Notes under the pieces: model-generated | The model's input: only the letters and a program-made list of their open reading frames with translations | Told to the model about the DNA's origin: nothing | The model's database searches: none | Position numbers and translations under genes: made by a program | Assembly: GCF_032854445.1 (NCBI RefSeq) | Contig: NC_088302.1 | Location: 6,507,338 to 6,571,337 of the forward strand | DNA length: 64,000 nt | From: Liolophura sinensis | Lineage: Eukaryota; Mollusca; Polyplacophora; Chitonida; Chitonidae | Direction of reading: 5' to 3' | In this document: positions 1 through 10,355 of the stretch, one piece after another | Layout: each line of letters opens with the position of its first letter | Position numbering within the stretch: the stretch's first letter is position 1

Positions 1-219
1 GACGGCAAGTACCAATTGCCTCGGATGACGTCATAGTTATACAAAAACAAGTGGCATGCTGGGTATTGTGCGGAGTTTTGACGGAGGATGACACCCTGTT
101 ACCTGAACTGCCGTCGACTTTTCTGTAAACCTTGTTTCTGACACTGCGATATTTGAAACCTGTATCTCTTGTAGTATATGATCTCACCTCAGCATATTTT
201 TAGAGATGGATATTAAGGA
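1..219. other. Flank left of the LTR element, no gene seen
   Basis: No reading frame, exon or repeat is recognisable here. The only distinct motif is a perfect palindromic CRE (TGACGTCA) at 26-33. Bases 216-219 (AGGA) are the left target-site duplication of the LTR element that begins at 220. Confidence 0.6.
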
Positions 220-1241
220 TGTTATGTATGACTATTTAACGTCTTCATGTACTGTTAGTCTGCGGACCTTTGTGTTGTATGTTATAAGCATAACAGGCCC
301 TGTTATATATGTACAGTGCGGACCTGGCCGAAAGCACCGTGTTCAATGCTCTGTTTATTTAACTGGCTGTTCATTGGCTGTTAAACTCGGTGTTTAAAAA
401 TAGTTGAATCCACCTGGCACGTATATAAGCCGTGTTTTCTGTGCAGAGGGGAGGTATTTTTGCTGCATCCACTGGGAGCCAGGAGAGTGTGAGACGCTCT
501 CGTATCGAGTCCATTATTTTGATATGAGCTGCTGATGCCAGTTTCATTTGGGAGGACAGATTTTTATGCCGACACCGTTTGTGTACCACAGTAGTACTGA
601 TGTCTGGTTTATGTGAATTTCTGCGGAAGTCACGTTTATTGGTGTTCGGATCTTTATTATGATTATACAGTGTGGACTGTGTAATTTGTTTAACACGCTG
701 ACCTCACCTGACCGACAAGGTCGTCAAGGACTCTAAACTGAAGTTTTCAGTTTTGCAAAGGACGTTCGTTCTGCCACAAGGTGACATTACTCTACGTCTC
801 TGAACGGCTCGTTTGTGAGCTTCTGCGGGAGCTGTGACTGATCTGAAGTGGATTATACCTCCATGCCTGTATTTACCCTGTGTTGTGCTCTGCGGGTGTG
901 ACGTCATTCAAAGGCTTGACTGTTCCAGTTCTGTGTAACCTGTGTACTGTGTTCGTGTTCGCTAACCTGGCGAAGTACCTGTCTAGGACAATTTGTGACT
1001 TGTGTGGATTGTGTGTTCATCCCATGGTCTTTACGTTGGATTTCCTGGAATACATTCCTTGGGATGCAAAGGTGAACTGGAAACTTGTAAAGACCGGTAA
1101 TACTGATGTGTATGTTGTTGTTGTTGTTGTTGTTGAACTGTCTGTAAAACTGTACGTCTCATTTTGTATATAAAGCATTGTTTACATTGTAATATTGAGT
1201 CACTGAGTCTGTTTTCTGTTGCCGTTTTCAATACCGTAACA
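220..1241 (+). repeat. 5' LTR
   Basis: Near-identical to 5445-6466. It contains a TATATAA box at 422-428, a perfect CRE palindrome at 899-906 and a (TTG)n run at about 1113-1134. Short open frames inside it recur in the other LTR only because the DNA is duplicated; I do not regard them as genes. Confidence 0.92.
422..428 (+). promoter_or_regulatory. Putative LTR TATA box
   Basis: TATATAA sits about 200 bp into the LTR in a GC-richer context and is repeated at 5647-5653 in the 3' LTR. Position and sequence fit a Pol II core promoter at the U3/R boundary, with RNA starting some 25-30 bp downstream. Inferred from sequence only. Confidence 0.45.
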
Positions 1242-1246
1242 GAAAT

Positions 1247-1264
1247 TGGGGGCTTGTCCGGGAA
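1247..1264 (+). promoter_or_regulatory. Primer-binding site, tRNA-Pro type
   Basis: TGGGGGCTTGTCCGGGAA starts five bases after the LTR end. It matches the 3' end complement of tRNA-Pro used by many retroelements, apart from one internal C-to-T change and the last base. It would prime minus-strand DNA synthesis. Confidence 0.7.
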
Positions 1265-1369
1265 CTGATTGTTTCCCTTTTGTTTTGCACCGGATATTTG
1301 AAGTTAAACACAAGTGAGAAGCGATTGCTTAATTTTAACGGTGAATGATTCAGTGGCTAAATATTTACA

Positions 1370-4300
1370 ATGGGAGATTTTGATCCTAAACAGTTTGTTA
1401 ATGCGCCCGATCAGGATGTTTTTGAGAGTTTAAAGAAGGAAGACTTGGTTAAGTTAGGGACATTTTTAGGTTTGTCCATAAAGTCTTCATGGAGGAAAAG
1501 AGATATGCAGCATACTTTGTTGAAACATTTAGTGGAGATAGGCAAGTTTGATAGTTCTGCATTATCTGATTATGAGTTCGAGGGTCAGTCTGATGCTGAG
1601 CTTAAGTTTAAGCAGTTTGAGTTAAAGTTGAGATTGGAGAAAGAGGAAAGAGAGAGAGAGAAAGAGAGGGAACATGAGAGAGAGAGGCAAGAGAAAGAGA
1701 GGGAACATGAGAGAGAGAGGCAAGAGAAAGAGAGGGAACATGAGATAGAGTTAGAAAAGTTGAAAATGCAGAGAGAGAGAGAGGAAAGGGAGAGGGAAGT
1801 GCAGAGAGAGGAAAGGGAGAGGGAAGTGCAGAGAGAGGAAAGAGAGAGGGAAGTGCAGAGAGAGGAGAGAGAAATGCAAGAAAGAGAGAGGGAAAGAGAA
1901 TTGGAGTTTCAAATGAAAAAGTTAGAATTAGAGAGAGATGAGAAACCGGGTCCTTCCGGTAGACAGGATTCAGGATTTGATGTGACCAAATACATTCGGT
2001 TAGTTCCATCCTTTCAGGAAAAAGAGGTGGATAAGTATTTTCTGCATTTTGAAAAAATTGCAAATAGTTTGAAGTGGCCTAAAGAGTTCTGGACTATGTT
2101 ATTACAGAGTGTGCTAATTGGAAAGGCCAGGGAAATTTACACTCAGTTAAGTGTAGAGAGTGCTTCCAATTATGACTATGTGAAAGAGGTAATTTTGAAG
2201 GGTTATGAATTGGTGCCTGAAGCTTACCGCCAGAAATTTCGTAACTGTGAAAAAGGTAGAGATCAGACATACGTTGAGTTTGGTCGAGCTAAGGAGCAGT
2301 TGTTTGATCGCTGGTGTATAGCCAAGAAAATAGGCAAGGATTTTGAAAGTTTGCGTCAGCTTGTGCTGGTAGAAGAGTTCAAGCGTTGTATTCATAATGA
2401 TGTAAAGGTGTTCGTTCATGTGCAGAAGGCGAGTACACTTGAAGAGGCAGCCAGTTTAGCTGATGATTATTCCTTGACACATAAGGTTACATACACGGGT
2501 AAGCCATTTAATTCATTTACACGTAGAAATACCCAGTCACATGCAACAGGTAGAGGTAGCTCTACACAGAAGAGTTCTACACCAGGCTCCAATGGTTCTA
2601 CAGCTCATGGTTCACGTAGTTCAGATTGGAATGGTAGTCCTCGAAATAGGGTCACTTGTAATTTTTGCAAGCGGGTAGGTCACGTGATGAGTGAATGTTA
2701 CAAGTTGAAAAGGATACGGGAAGCTCAGAATGAGTCTAAGCCCACAGGTCTTTGTGTTGCAATGCACAAAACATTGCCGGAAGTTACATCAGCAGTTAAA
2801 AGCAGATCTGAGTTAGCTGATACGGGATTGGATAAGATTCCCAAATGCTCTATGGATAGCTTCGCTCCGTTTATCAATTCTGGTTCAGTGTCGCTTAGAA
2901 GCGACATGTCTTGTGCTACCCCTATAAAGATATTAAGGGATACTGGGGCATCTCAGTCTCTGTTGTTGATGAATACTCTGCCCTTTTCTGAAGAGTCATA
3001 CTCTGGGGTTCGTGCCCTTATTAGAGGTGTAGAGTCTAGTGACTTTGTCAGTGTTCCCCTTCATGATATTTATTTGTCATCAGATTTGATATCTGGACCT
3101 GTCAGGGTAGGCATTAAGCCTTCATTACCTTTTGAGGGTATTCATTTGTTGTTGGGAAATGACTTAGCACATGATAAGGTTACTGTTGATCCCTTAATGG
3201 TTGATAAGCCTTCTCTGAATTCAGTCACAGAGCCAGTTGAAAGCGAGATAGCGGGTTTATATCCGTCCTGTGTTGTTACAAGAGCTATGTCTAGAAAAGT
3301 CAGTACAGACCAGGGTAGTACTGTTGATTTGAGTGAGACTTTTCTCAACAACATGTTGGATGGAGATTCTTCCAAATTAGACAGCCAGCATGAAGTAGAT
3401 ACTAATTTTGTTAGTGGTGACCAGCCATTTTGTAGGACTAAATTGATTGCTGAACAACACAGTGATCCAAGTATTTCTTGCTTGTTTAATGATGCAGCTA
3501 AAGATGGTGAATCTTTGCCTGACCCATGCTACTACTATGTCAAGTCTGGCATATTGATGCGGCAGTGGAGGCCTCCCGATGTTTCGTTGGAGGATGAATG
3601 GGCAGTTAAGCATCAGGTAGTTGTGCCCAAGTCTTATCGTAAAGACATACTGACCATAGCGCATGAAACGCCGTTAGCAGGTCATTTAGGTGTTAATAAG
3701 ACCTATCATAAGATTCTCAGTCATTTTTATTGGCCAGGAATAAGGAAAGATGTTACTGAATTTTGCAGGTCTTGTCATGCATGTCAGTTAGTGGGGAAAC
3801 CTAACCAGACAATCCCCAAGGCAGCCTTGAGGCCTATTCCTGCAATTGGTGAGCCATTCAGTAGAATCTTAATAGATTGTGTTGGTCCGCTACCTAAGAC
3901 AAAGTCTGGAAATCAGTATATGTTAACCATAATGTGTACTTCAACTCGTTTCCCTGAGGCAATTCCACTAAGGAATATTACTGCCAAGACTGTAATTAAG
4001 GCTTTAGTTAAGTTCTTCACCATGTTTGGTCTGCCTAAGTCAGTACAGTCAGACCAGGGTTCAAATTTCATGTCTGGTGTGTTCCAACAAGTTATGCATG
4101 AGCTAGGTATTAGCCAGTATAAGTCCTCAGCTTATCACCCACAAAGTCAAGGAGCACTAGAGAGATTCCATCAGACACTGAAAAGTATGATAAGAACTTA
4201 CTGCTTTGAGACAGGGAAAGATTGGGACGAAGGTGTACCTTTGTTAATGTTTGCTGTAAGAGAGTCTGTACAAGAGTCACTTAGATTTAGTCCATTTGAG

Positions 4301-4642
4301 CTTGTGTTTGGCCATACTGTGCGTGGTCCACTACAGTTGTTTAAGGAAAAGTTTGTGTCTGGTGATAGTGACAATGTTAACCTATTACAGTATGTGTCAA
4401 GATTTCGTACTAAGCTCAACAGAGTATGTGAGTTAGCCAGAGAGAATCTTACAGCTTCTCAGAAGAGTATGAAAACTAAGTATGACAAAGAGACAGTAAG
4501 ACGCAGATTTGAAGTTGGTCAGAAGGTATTGGCCTTACTTCCAGTTAGTGGTAGGCCACTTGAAGCTCGTTATTGTGGACCTTATGTAGTAGACAAGAGG
4601 CTAAGTGATCTTAATTATATTATTATAATTATATTATTATAA
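1370..4642 (+). CDS. Gag-protease-integrase polyprotein of LTR element
   Basis: Single open frame of 1090 codons. Residues about 85-190 are an extremely charged Arg/Glu coiled coil built from short tandem DNA repeats. Residues about 205-375 resemble a SCAN-like retroelement capsid. A CCHC zinc knuckle (CX2CX4HX4C) lies at 430-443, and the aspartic protease DTG triad near residue 524. There is then no RT. Instead comes an integrase HHCC zinc domain starting at H765, followed by the catalytic core with D836, D895 and E931 (35 residues between the last two), and a GPY module near residue 1070. The frame runs into an AT microsatellite at 4615-4642 and ends there; the expected integrase C-terminus continues just downstream in another frame, so the stop is probably secondary. 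The first AUG after the primer site was chosen as start. Confidence 0.88.
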   Translation: MGDFDPKQFVNAPDQDVFESLKKEDLVKLGTFLGLSIKSSWRKRDMQHTLLKHLVEIGKFDSSALSDYEFEGQSDAELKFKQFELKLRLEKEEREREKEREHERERQEKEREHERERQEKEREHEIELEKLKMQREREEREREVQREEREREVQREEREREVQREEREMQERERERELEFQMKKLELERDEKPGPSGRQDSGFDVTKYIRLVPSFQEKEVDKYFLHFEKIANSLKWPKEFWTMLLQSVLIGKAREIYTQLSVESASNYDYVKEVILKGYELVPEAYRQKFRNCEKGRDQTYVEFGRAKEQLFDRWCIAKKIGKDFESLRQLVLVEEFKRCIHNDVKVFVHVQKASTLEEAASLADDYSLTHKVTYTGKPFNSFTRRNTQSHATGRGSSTQKSSTPGSNGSTAHGSRSSDWNGSPRNRVTCNFCKRVGHVMSECYKLKRIREAQNESKPTGLCVAMHKTLPEVTSAVKSRSELADTGLDKIPKCSMDSFAPFINSGSVSLRSDMSCATPIKILRDTGASQSLLLMNTLPFSEESYSGVRALIRGVESSDFVSVPLHDIYLSSDLISGPVRVGIKPSLPFEGIHLLLGNDLAHDKVTVDPLMVDKPSLNSVTEPVESEIAGLYPSCVVTRAMSRKVSTDQGSTVDLSETFLNNMLDGDSSKLDSQHEVDTNFVSGDQPFCRTKLIAEQHSDPSISCLFNDAAKDGESLPDPCYYYVKSGILMRQWRPPDVSLEDEWAVKHQVVVPKSYRKDILTIAHETPLAGHLGVNKTYHKILSHFYWPGIRKDVTEFCRSCHACQLVGKPNQTIPKAALRPIPAIGEPFSRILIDCVGPLPKTKSGNQYMLTIMCTSTRFPEAIPLRNITAKTVIKALVKFFTMFGLPKSVQSDQGSNFMSGVFQQVMHELGISQYKSSAYHPQSQGALERFHQTLKSMIRTYCFETGKDWDEGVPLLMFAVRESVQESLRFSPFELVFGHTVRGPLQLFKEKFVSGDSDNVNLLQYVSRFRTKLNRVCELARENLTASQKSMKTKYDKETVRRRFEVGQKVLALLPVSGRPLEARYCGPYVVDKRLSDLNYIIIIILL

Positions 4643-4769
4643 TTAGACTATAACATGTTAAAGCCATATGTAGACAGAGATAGCACTGATCTCAATGTTG
4701 TACATCCTAGTGGAGTTGCTATCTCTTGTTTTCCAGTGCCAAGTTGTAAGAGAGAGTTAAAGCGTTTTT
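4643..4769 (+). pseudogene. Deletion scar between integrase and RNase H
   Basis: About 4660-4690 encodes the end of an integrase (NMLKPYVDRD-type residues) out of frame with the gene upstream. From about 4725 the sequence jumps to a PVP...KRELKRF motif, which in Gypsy elements marks the end of the RT palm and start of the thumb. The whole RT catalytic region, normally over 500 bp, is therefore missing at a junction near 4710-4735. A T7 run at 4764-4770 also shifts frame into the next ORF. Confidence 0.7.
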
Positions 4770-5330
4770 TTGGGCATGGCAGGTTATTATCGTAAGTTCT
4801 GTAGGAACTTTTCATTTGTTAGTGAGCCACTAACTCAGCTGTTAAAGAAAGGTGCTAAATTCTTGTGGTCCATTGAGTGTCAGAGATCTTTTGATAGATT
4901 AAAGGCCATGCTAAGCAGCGGCCCCATACTTGTAGCACCTGATTTTAATTTACCATTTAAGCTAGCTGTTGATGCTAGTGATATATCTGCTGGGGCAGTT
5001 TTGTTACAAGAAAATGAAACAGATCACGTTGATCACCCTGTATGTTTTTTCTCTCGCAAATTTGACAAGTGCCAGAGAAATTATTCAACAATAGAAAAGG
5101 AGTGTCTGTCCTTGATTCTAGCATTACAGCATTTTGAAGTATATGTGACTTCCTCAAGTTACCCCATTGTTGTGTATACAGATCACAATCCCTTAACCTT
5201 CTTGCACAAACTAAAAGGTAAAAACCGAAGATTGTTACGGTGGAGTTTGCTTTTGCAAGAATTTAATCTAGAGATTAGACACATAAAAGGGAAAGATAAT
5301 GTGATTGCTGATTGTTTGTCACGTGTCTAG
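4770..5330 (+). pseudogene. RT thumb and RNase H remnant of LTR element
   Basis: 187 codons open, encoding GMAGYYRKF (RT connection/thumb), then an RNase H domain with a DASD motif (AVDASDISAGAVL), TIEKECLSLILAL and a TDHNPL segment, ending in the KGKDNVIADCLSR motif that closes Gypsy RNase H. There is no upstream palm, so no polymerase activity is possible. The nominal start is an in-frame TTG; the true reading entered from upstream through the T-run frameshift. The polypurine tract follows about 100 bp later. Confidence 0.85.
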
Positions 5331-5432
5331 TTGGTTTTCTGCAGCTTTGTTTTTTTAGACTGTGGTAAACGTTATTATTATTCGTGATTATGAATATGTT
5401 AAAGAAAGTTTTATGCAAAACTTTCTTTCCCT

Positions 5433-5444
5433 GAAGGGTGGGGG
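5433..5444 (+). promoter_or_regulatory. Polypurine tract
   Basis: GAAGGGTGGGGG directly abuts the 3' LTR start at 5445. This is the expected plus-strand primer of an LTR retrotransposon. Confidence 0.75.
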
Positions 5445-6466
5445 TGTTATGTATGACTATTTAACGTCTTCATGTACTGTTAGTCTGCGGACCTTTGTGT
5501 TGTATGTTATAAGCATAACAGGCCCTGTTATATATGTACAGTGCGGACCTGGCCGAAAGCACCGTGTTCAATGCTCTGTTTATTTAACTGGCTGTTCATT
5601 GGCTGTTAAACTCGGTGTTTAAAAATAGTTGAATCCACCTGGCACGTATATAAGCCGTGTTTTCTGTGCAGAGGGGAGGTATTTTTGCTGCATCCACTGG
5701 GAGCCAGGAGAGTGTGAGACGCTCTCGTATCGAGTCCATTATTTTGATATGAGCTGCTGATGCCAGTTTCATTTGGGAGGACAGATTTTTATGCCGACAC
5801 CGTTTGTGTACCACAGTAGTACTGATGTCTGGTTTATGTGAATTTCTGCGGAAGTCACGTTTATTGGTGTTCGGATCTTTATTATGATTATACAGTGTGG
5901 ACTGTGTAATTTGTTTAACACGCTGACCTCACCTGACCGACAAGGTCGTCAAGGACTCTAAACTGAAGTTTTCAGTTTTGCAAAGGACGTTCGTTCTGCC
6001 ACAAGGTGACATTACTCTACGTCTCTGAACGGCTCGTTTGTGAGCTTCTGCGGGAGCTGTGACTGATCTGAAGTGGATTATACCTCCATGCCTGTATTTA
6101 CCCTGTGTTGTGCTCTGCGGGTGTGACGTCATTCAAAGGCTTGACTGTTCCAGTTCTGTGTAACCTGTGTACTGTGTTCGTGTTCGCTAACCTGGCGAAG
6201 TACCTGTCTAGGACAATTTGTGACTTGTGTGGATTGTGTGTTCATCCCATGGTCTTTACGTTGGATTTCCTGGAATACATTCCTTGGGATGCAAAGGTGA
6301 ACTGGAAACTTGTAAAGACCGGTAATACTGATGTGTATGTTGTTGTTGTTGTTGTTGTTGAACTGTCTGTAAAACTGTACGTCTCATTTTGTATATAAAG
6401 CATTGTTTACATTGTGATATTGAGTCACTGAGTCTGTTTTCTGTTGCCGTTTTCAATACCGTAACA
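5445..6466 (+). repeat. 3' LTR
   Basis: Copy of 220-1241 at a constant offset of 5225. The one difference I found is G at 6416 against A at 1191. It ends GTAACA and is followed by AGGA, the target duplication. TATA box at 5647-5653. Confidence 0.92.
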
Positions 6467-7687
6467 AGGAATTAAAGCGATCTAGGTATTCGCAGAGACA
6501 GTGGTGTAGGCTGCGTTATCGCATGGAGTGTGTTTTAACCGCTGGTTGGTACAGCCACTGAAAAACAAATTACTCTCCACGCCCATTGTCCAGCATGCAG
6601 GTTATTTTTGAATAACTATGCCGTCACCTGGGGCATTGAATTATTGGTGTCGATACTAAGCATATGGAGTTTAATATCATGAATTAGAAAAAGTATTCTA
6701 ACTATACTTTCTTTCAAATAACATGGACGTCCAACGCATCAGTGTGTAGAGTTTGGGTTGTTACTTGACACGGACGAAAGGCAATTTTGATAGCAAGTAT
6801 GACTGATTTTACAAACAGCTGAATACACGCGACTCTCTAAAATAAATAGACTACAGTCGTTTTGTTTCATTCGACATACTTGTGGTCCTATGATTGGCCA
6901 AAATAATTCCAGTTTGATAGTGTCATTTATCATCTCCTTAAGGTTTTCTTCTATTTTGTCATGTAAACCCGCCAAGAACATCAATATTGTGAAGCACAAT
7001 ACTTAGCTCATTAAATACCGGTCAAATTATGTCTTTTTTACAACACAATTTTAGTGGTGTCTCTTCGGACTCTTTCGATGAATGATGCAATATGGTCGCA
7101 ATTCCAGCCAGGCCATGATAATCTGTCTGTTGCGGGTAATGTGACGAGTCGCCAAATTCCGGGCAGAAGTATTTTTTTTTCAAGAAGTGTGAGAATTTGT
7201 TTCTTCGGAAGACAAACATTGCCAAACAGAAATCACGGCACTACTTCGATTTATCTCTATTAGGTTCAGTAATAAAGGATTGCTTTCGCTGGAATAAGAA
7301 GAAAGTTCATTTCATCCACTACGTCACAGTAAATTTATCTTCACACCATGAATGTAAGTCGTAAAAATCAATTAATGGCCTTGTTGAAAATGTAATGTTT
7401 TGCAGCTGATAATCACAGATCGTTGACCATACTGTTTAGTACCACTAATCATTGTGGTTCAGCACTGCTCGATGCGTCACTGCATTGTTAGTTCAGTTAA
7501 CCCACATTCGTGCAGCTAATACATTATAATCCTGCAGTTGCACTGCACAAAACCAGACCCGTTTTAAACCCATGGGCTCTAGTTTTTCAATACAGAGTAT
7601 CAGAACGCGATTGTCCATTCCAACGGGAACAACAAGACGGTATACAGAATGATTAAGAACCTTATCACAAAATTTCACTTGATAGCT
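6467..7687. other. Non-coding spacer, no gene seen
   Basis: AT-rich sequence. Short frames on both strands lack recognisable domains, splice context or codon structure. Nothing supportable. Confidence 0.5.
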
Positions 7688-7780
7688 TCCACACTTTCAG
7701 GATTATAAAGCTGGCCGCCATCGAATATGTGGAATATTCTTGAGTACGGCGTAAAACACCAATGAAATAAATAAATAAAT
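7688..7780 (+). repeat. SINE 3' fragment
   Basis: Only the tail of the window's main SINE is present: the GCTGGCCGCC segment, then TTGAGTACGGCGTAAAACAC and an (AATA)n tail. It is 5'-truncated, with no tRNA head. Confidence 0.75.
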
Positions 7781-9362
7781 TTTCCGGATGTCTCAAAATG
7801 GGTGACACACAATGTGCCGTGCGCCACAGTCGATACAGAGAGAATAAATCATCTGTTGATAAATGTTGAGTTAAAACCCATAGATGTCACGCCCAAGTGG
7901 CAAACATTGCTAGCAGTTAATTTTTTAACGTCACAAGGCTCGACAGGTTTCAAATCAGGTTTGCCAGGTTCACATGTACGTGGGGGAAGGTGTTGGTTTA
8001 CTTTGGGCACCTTGGTTTGCAAAAGTATCGAGATTATGGTAACACTTCAATTAAATCGAATAATAATATCACAAGTCACGTGACGAGTCATCGATGATTA
8101 TGTATGTAAACAATATAACACGACAAGCAGTGAGAGTTAAATTCCAAAAAAAAAAAAAATTTTTCATTTTGTACAAACGCCATACAGAGCTGTCGATAAA
8201 GTGAACGATGGATGTAAACAAAGGTGTCAAACCTAATATCTTATAAAGAAGTTCTTATCCATCCGCCCTGAAGTACGAGCATCTTTTGCCATCAAGGATT
8301 GATTTTGATAGCCACATTATCTGCTTATTAACGTCACAGCCTCGCCAAATATAAAAAAAACTCAATTAACAATCCAATTCAACCTAAGCCATCCCGCGTA
8401 AAATTCTTTTCTTGACCAGGGAGTACATGGAGACATTTGCACTATCTTTGCCCAAAATTTGTTGTTTTACCAGGTTTAGTAAAATGTTACATTTTGTGAA
8501 GCATTTCACATAGGATTCCAGGACCGATTAATTAGTTAATATTTCAATAATGACAGTAATTTGAGGAACATAATAGGATCAAAAGTGTACTAGTTAATAA
8601 AAAAATGCTTGAAATATACTTTTTTTTATCCGAAATGTACCCAAGGTACTTGCGTCTGAAGTTAACGGAAGTGTTGAGTAGAGTTATGCCATCTAATAGT
8701 TGCCACAACCCTTCATCAACAGGAGATGCAGCTGTTATTAATAATGTGTAGTCAAAACCAGAGTTATTTTGATGTATATTATATCCTTGTCAGGTTGGGT
8801 AGCAGGAAATATTTGGTTGACATGTCCCAACGCTTGTTGAACCCGGTCTTCGCCAATTTATTGGATCGTCAGGAAGTGACTTGTACTTGCCGATAATTTC
8901 TACTGGGCTTCCGAGATTCTGGAACATTCCTCTGTCCTTATTTCAAGGGCTGTGGTCCATGAACGAGAAAGAAATTCACTGTTATTCACATAAAATCAAG
9001 CACACAAAGATAATTCCCACAGTATCCACATTCAACATATTTTTCTCTGTTAATTTTAACACAAAGGCTGGTATTTGAGTGATGTTACATAATACTGTGT
9101 CAAATTCAAAATGATATCCTGTTAGCTCAATGGAATCGTTATGTTGAATTCGTAGAATATGTGTATTATATTTAACAAAAAAATCTGTTCCATTGGCAGA
9201 ATACATTATAGCATCACACAGACTTTCTATTAAAATTAACACATTAATTTGCTGAGTTTCGTTACCAAATGTAATTTTCACAGTAATTCTTAACGTTCAT
9301 AAAAAAAACATTTCTTTCATATTAGATATACTCAACGACGAACAACTATCTTTTTCCAAAGC
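7781..9362. other. Non-coding spacer, no gene seen
   Basis: AT-rich, with an A13 run near 8145. A 99-codon open frame lies at 8982-9281 on the minus strand, with one hydrophobic C-terminal stretch. It has no ATG at its start, no recognisable domain and no clear splice sites, so I leave it unannotated. Confidence 0.45.
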
Positions 9363-9628
9363 ATCTATGGCATCCACAAACAGTTACCCTTTTCCATAAG
9401 GGCTATCGCTATCCGCAAACTACTACCCTTTTCCATAGGGCCTATCGCTTTCCGCAAAAAACTACCCATTTCCATAGGGGCTATCGCTATCCAAAAACAA
9501 CTATTTTTTTCCATAGCAGCTATCACCGTCCACACCAATCTTCACCCACGGCAGCTATCGTCGTTAATAAACAGGTATTTCTACGCATAGCAGCTGTTTT
9601 CTTTCACAGCAAAGCTATGGTTTTTCCT
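9363..9628. repeat. 39-bp minisatellite
   Basis: About six to seven diverging copies of a roughly 39-bp unit of the form CTATCGCTATCC...TTTTCCATAGGG. The centre copies are cleanest (about 9402-9520); the outer ones drift and shorten. Confidence 0.7.
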
Positions 9629-10109
9629 GCACCGTCTCACGGGAAATAACTAGTTGCGTCCATAGCACAGTGGCCACAGAAAGTTGCGAGGAATGATCTA
9701 GGCGAATAAATGAAATTATCCAAATCTAATCATGCTTTGTACAGGTTTTATCGTCCTTAATAAATGTATATAATTTTATAGAACAATACAAGCGTTCGCA
9801 TTTATGGGCCCATGGTGCAGCGGAATGTTCCCTGGATGTTGTAGAACTTGTGAACAACAAGCTGGGTATAGCTGCTGAGGCAACTGACAGGTAAGTGTTG
9901 CCCATATAGCTCGCACTCCTCGCACTGACTCCCAATTCAACCCATAGTGAGTACTATTCAGAAAGTATATTTGTGTAACTATTTCAAGATTTATTGTCAG
10001 TAAAGTCGAAATGAACATGGGTAACATCCAACATGGCGAACTAAGTCAACACGAAGAATATTCGTACGCTGATGATAGTGTTAAAGTGTTTCATAACATT
10101 CATGGTGTA
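9629..10109. other. Spacer next to decayed Gypsy element, no gene seen
   Basis: No domain or exon seen. It may include the outer part of the decayed left LTR, whose start cannot be fixed. Confidence 0.4.
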
Positions 10110-10239
10110 GTTATGTTCACAGTCCGTTTCGGGGCTATTTGTGAGTCCTAGTTTTAGGAGACGATTTAATTTCAGCAAACATCGACTACATGTGCGAACT
10201 GTCTCCATGTCCAGTTTATACCGACATCCACCAGTTACA
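10110..10239 (+). repeat. Diverged 5' LTR end of decayed Gypsy element
   Basis: Aligns with 13450-13586 through several 8-20 bp identical blocks and ends GTTACA just before the putative primer site. Its 5' limit cannot be read because the two copies have drifted too far. Confidence 0.6.
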
Positions 10240-10355
10240 TTGGCGACCGAGCAGCTAAGCTAAGAACATGGCAACAAATTTCTAGTGAATAACGGCCATT
10301 CTCACAAGCTAACTTTGTGATGTTACAACAACAACGCCCGTAATACACAAACAAC

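Larger units (their letters stand above)
220..6466 (+). mobile_element. Young Ty3/Gypsy-type LTR retrotransposon, RT-deleted
   Basis: Two direct 1022-bp LTRs (220-1241 and 5445-6466) begin TGTTATG and end GTAACA. They flank a primer-binding site, a gag-protease-integrase frame, an RT-thumb/RNase H frame and a polypurine tract. A 4-bp AGGA duplication lies at 216-219 and 6467-6470. Integrase lies upstream of RNase H, the Copia-like order described for Gmr1-type Gypsy elements, rather than the usual Gypsy order with integrase last. The RT fingers and palm, including the YxDD motif, are missing. The LTRs appear to differ at one base (A at 1191, G at 6416), so insertion was recent. This copy must have depended on enzymes from another element. 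Confidence 0.9.

Noticed and set aside
206-1231. Several 60-97 codon frames repeated at 5362-6456
   Set aside because: Both sets lie in the LTRs; duplication reflects the LTR pair, not conserved genes, and none has a domain.
1608-2063. Long minus-strand frame rich in Leu/Ser/Pro
   Set aside because: It is the antisense of the repetitive Arg/Glu coiled-coil region of Gag; composition follows from the GA repeats.
8982-9281. 99-codon minus frame with hydrophobic end
   Set aside because: It starts at GTG, has no convincing exon borders and no domain, in AT-rich DNA where such frames arise by chance.
9363-9628. CRISPR-like array
   Set aside because: Units are contiguous and diverging without unique spacers, and the context is an animal genome;it is a minisatellite.
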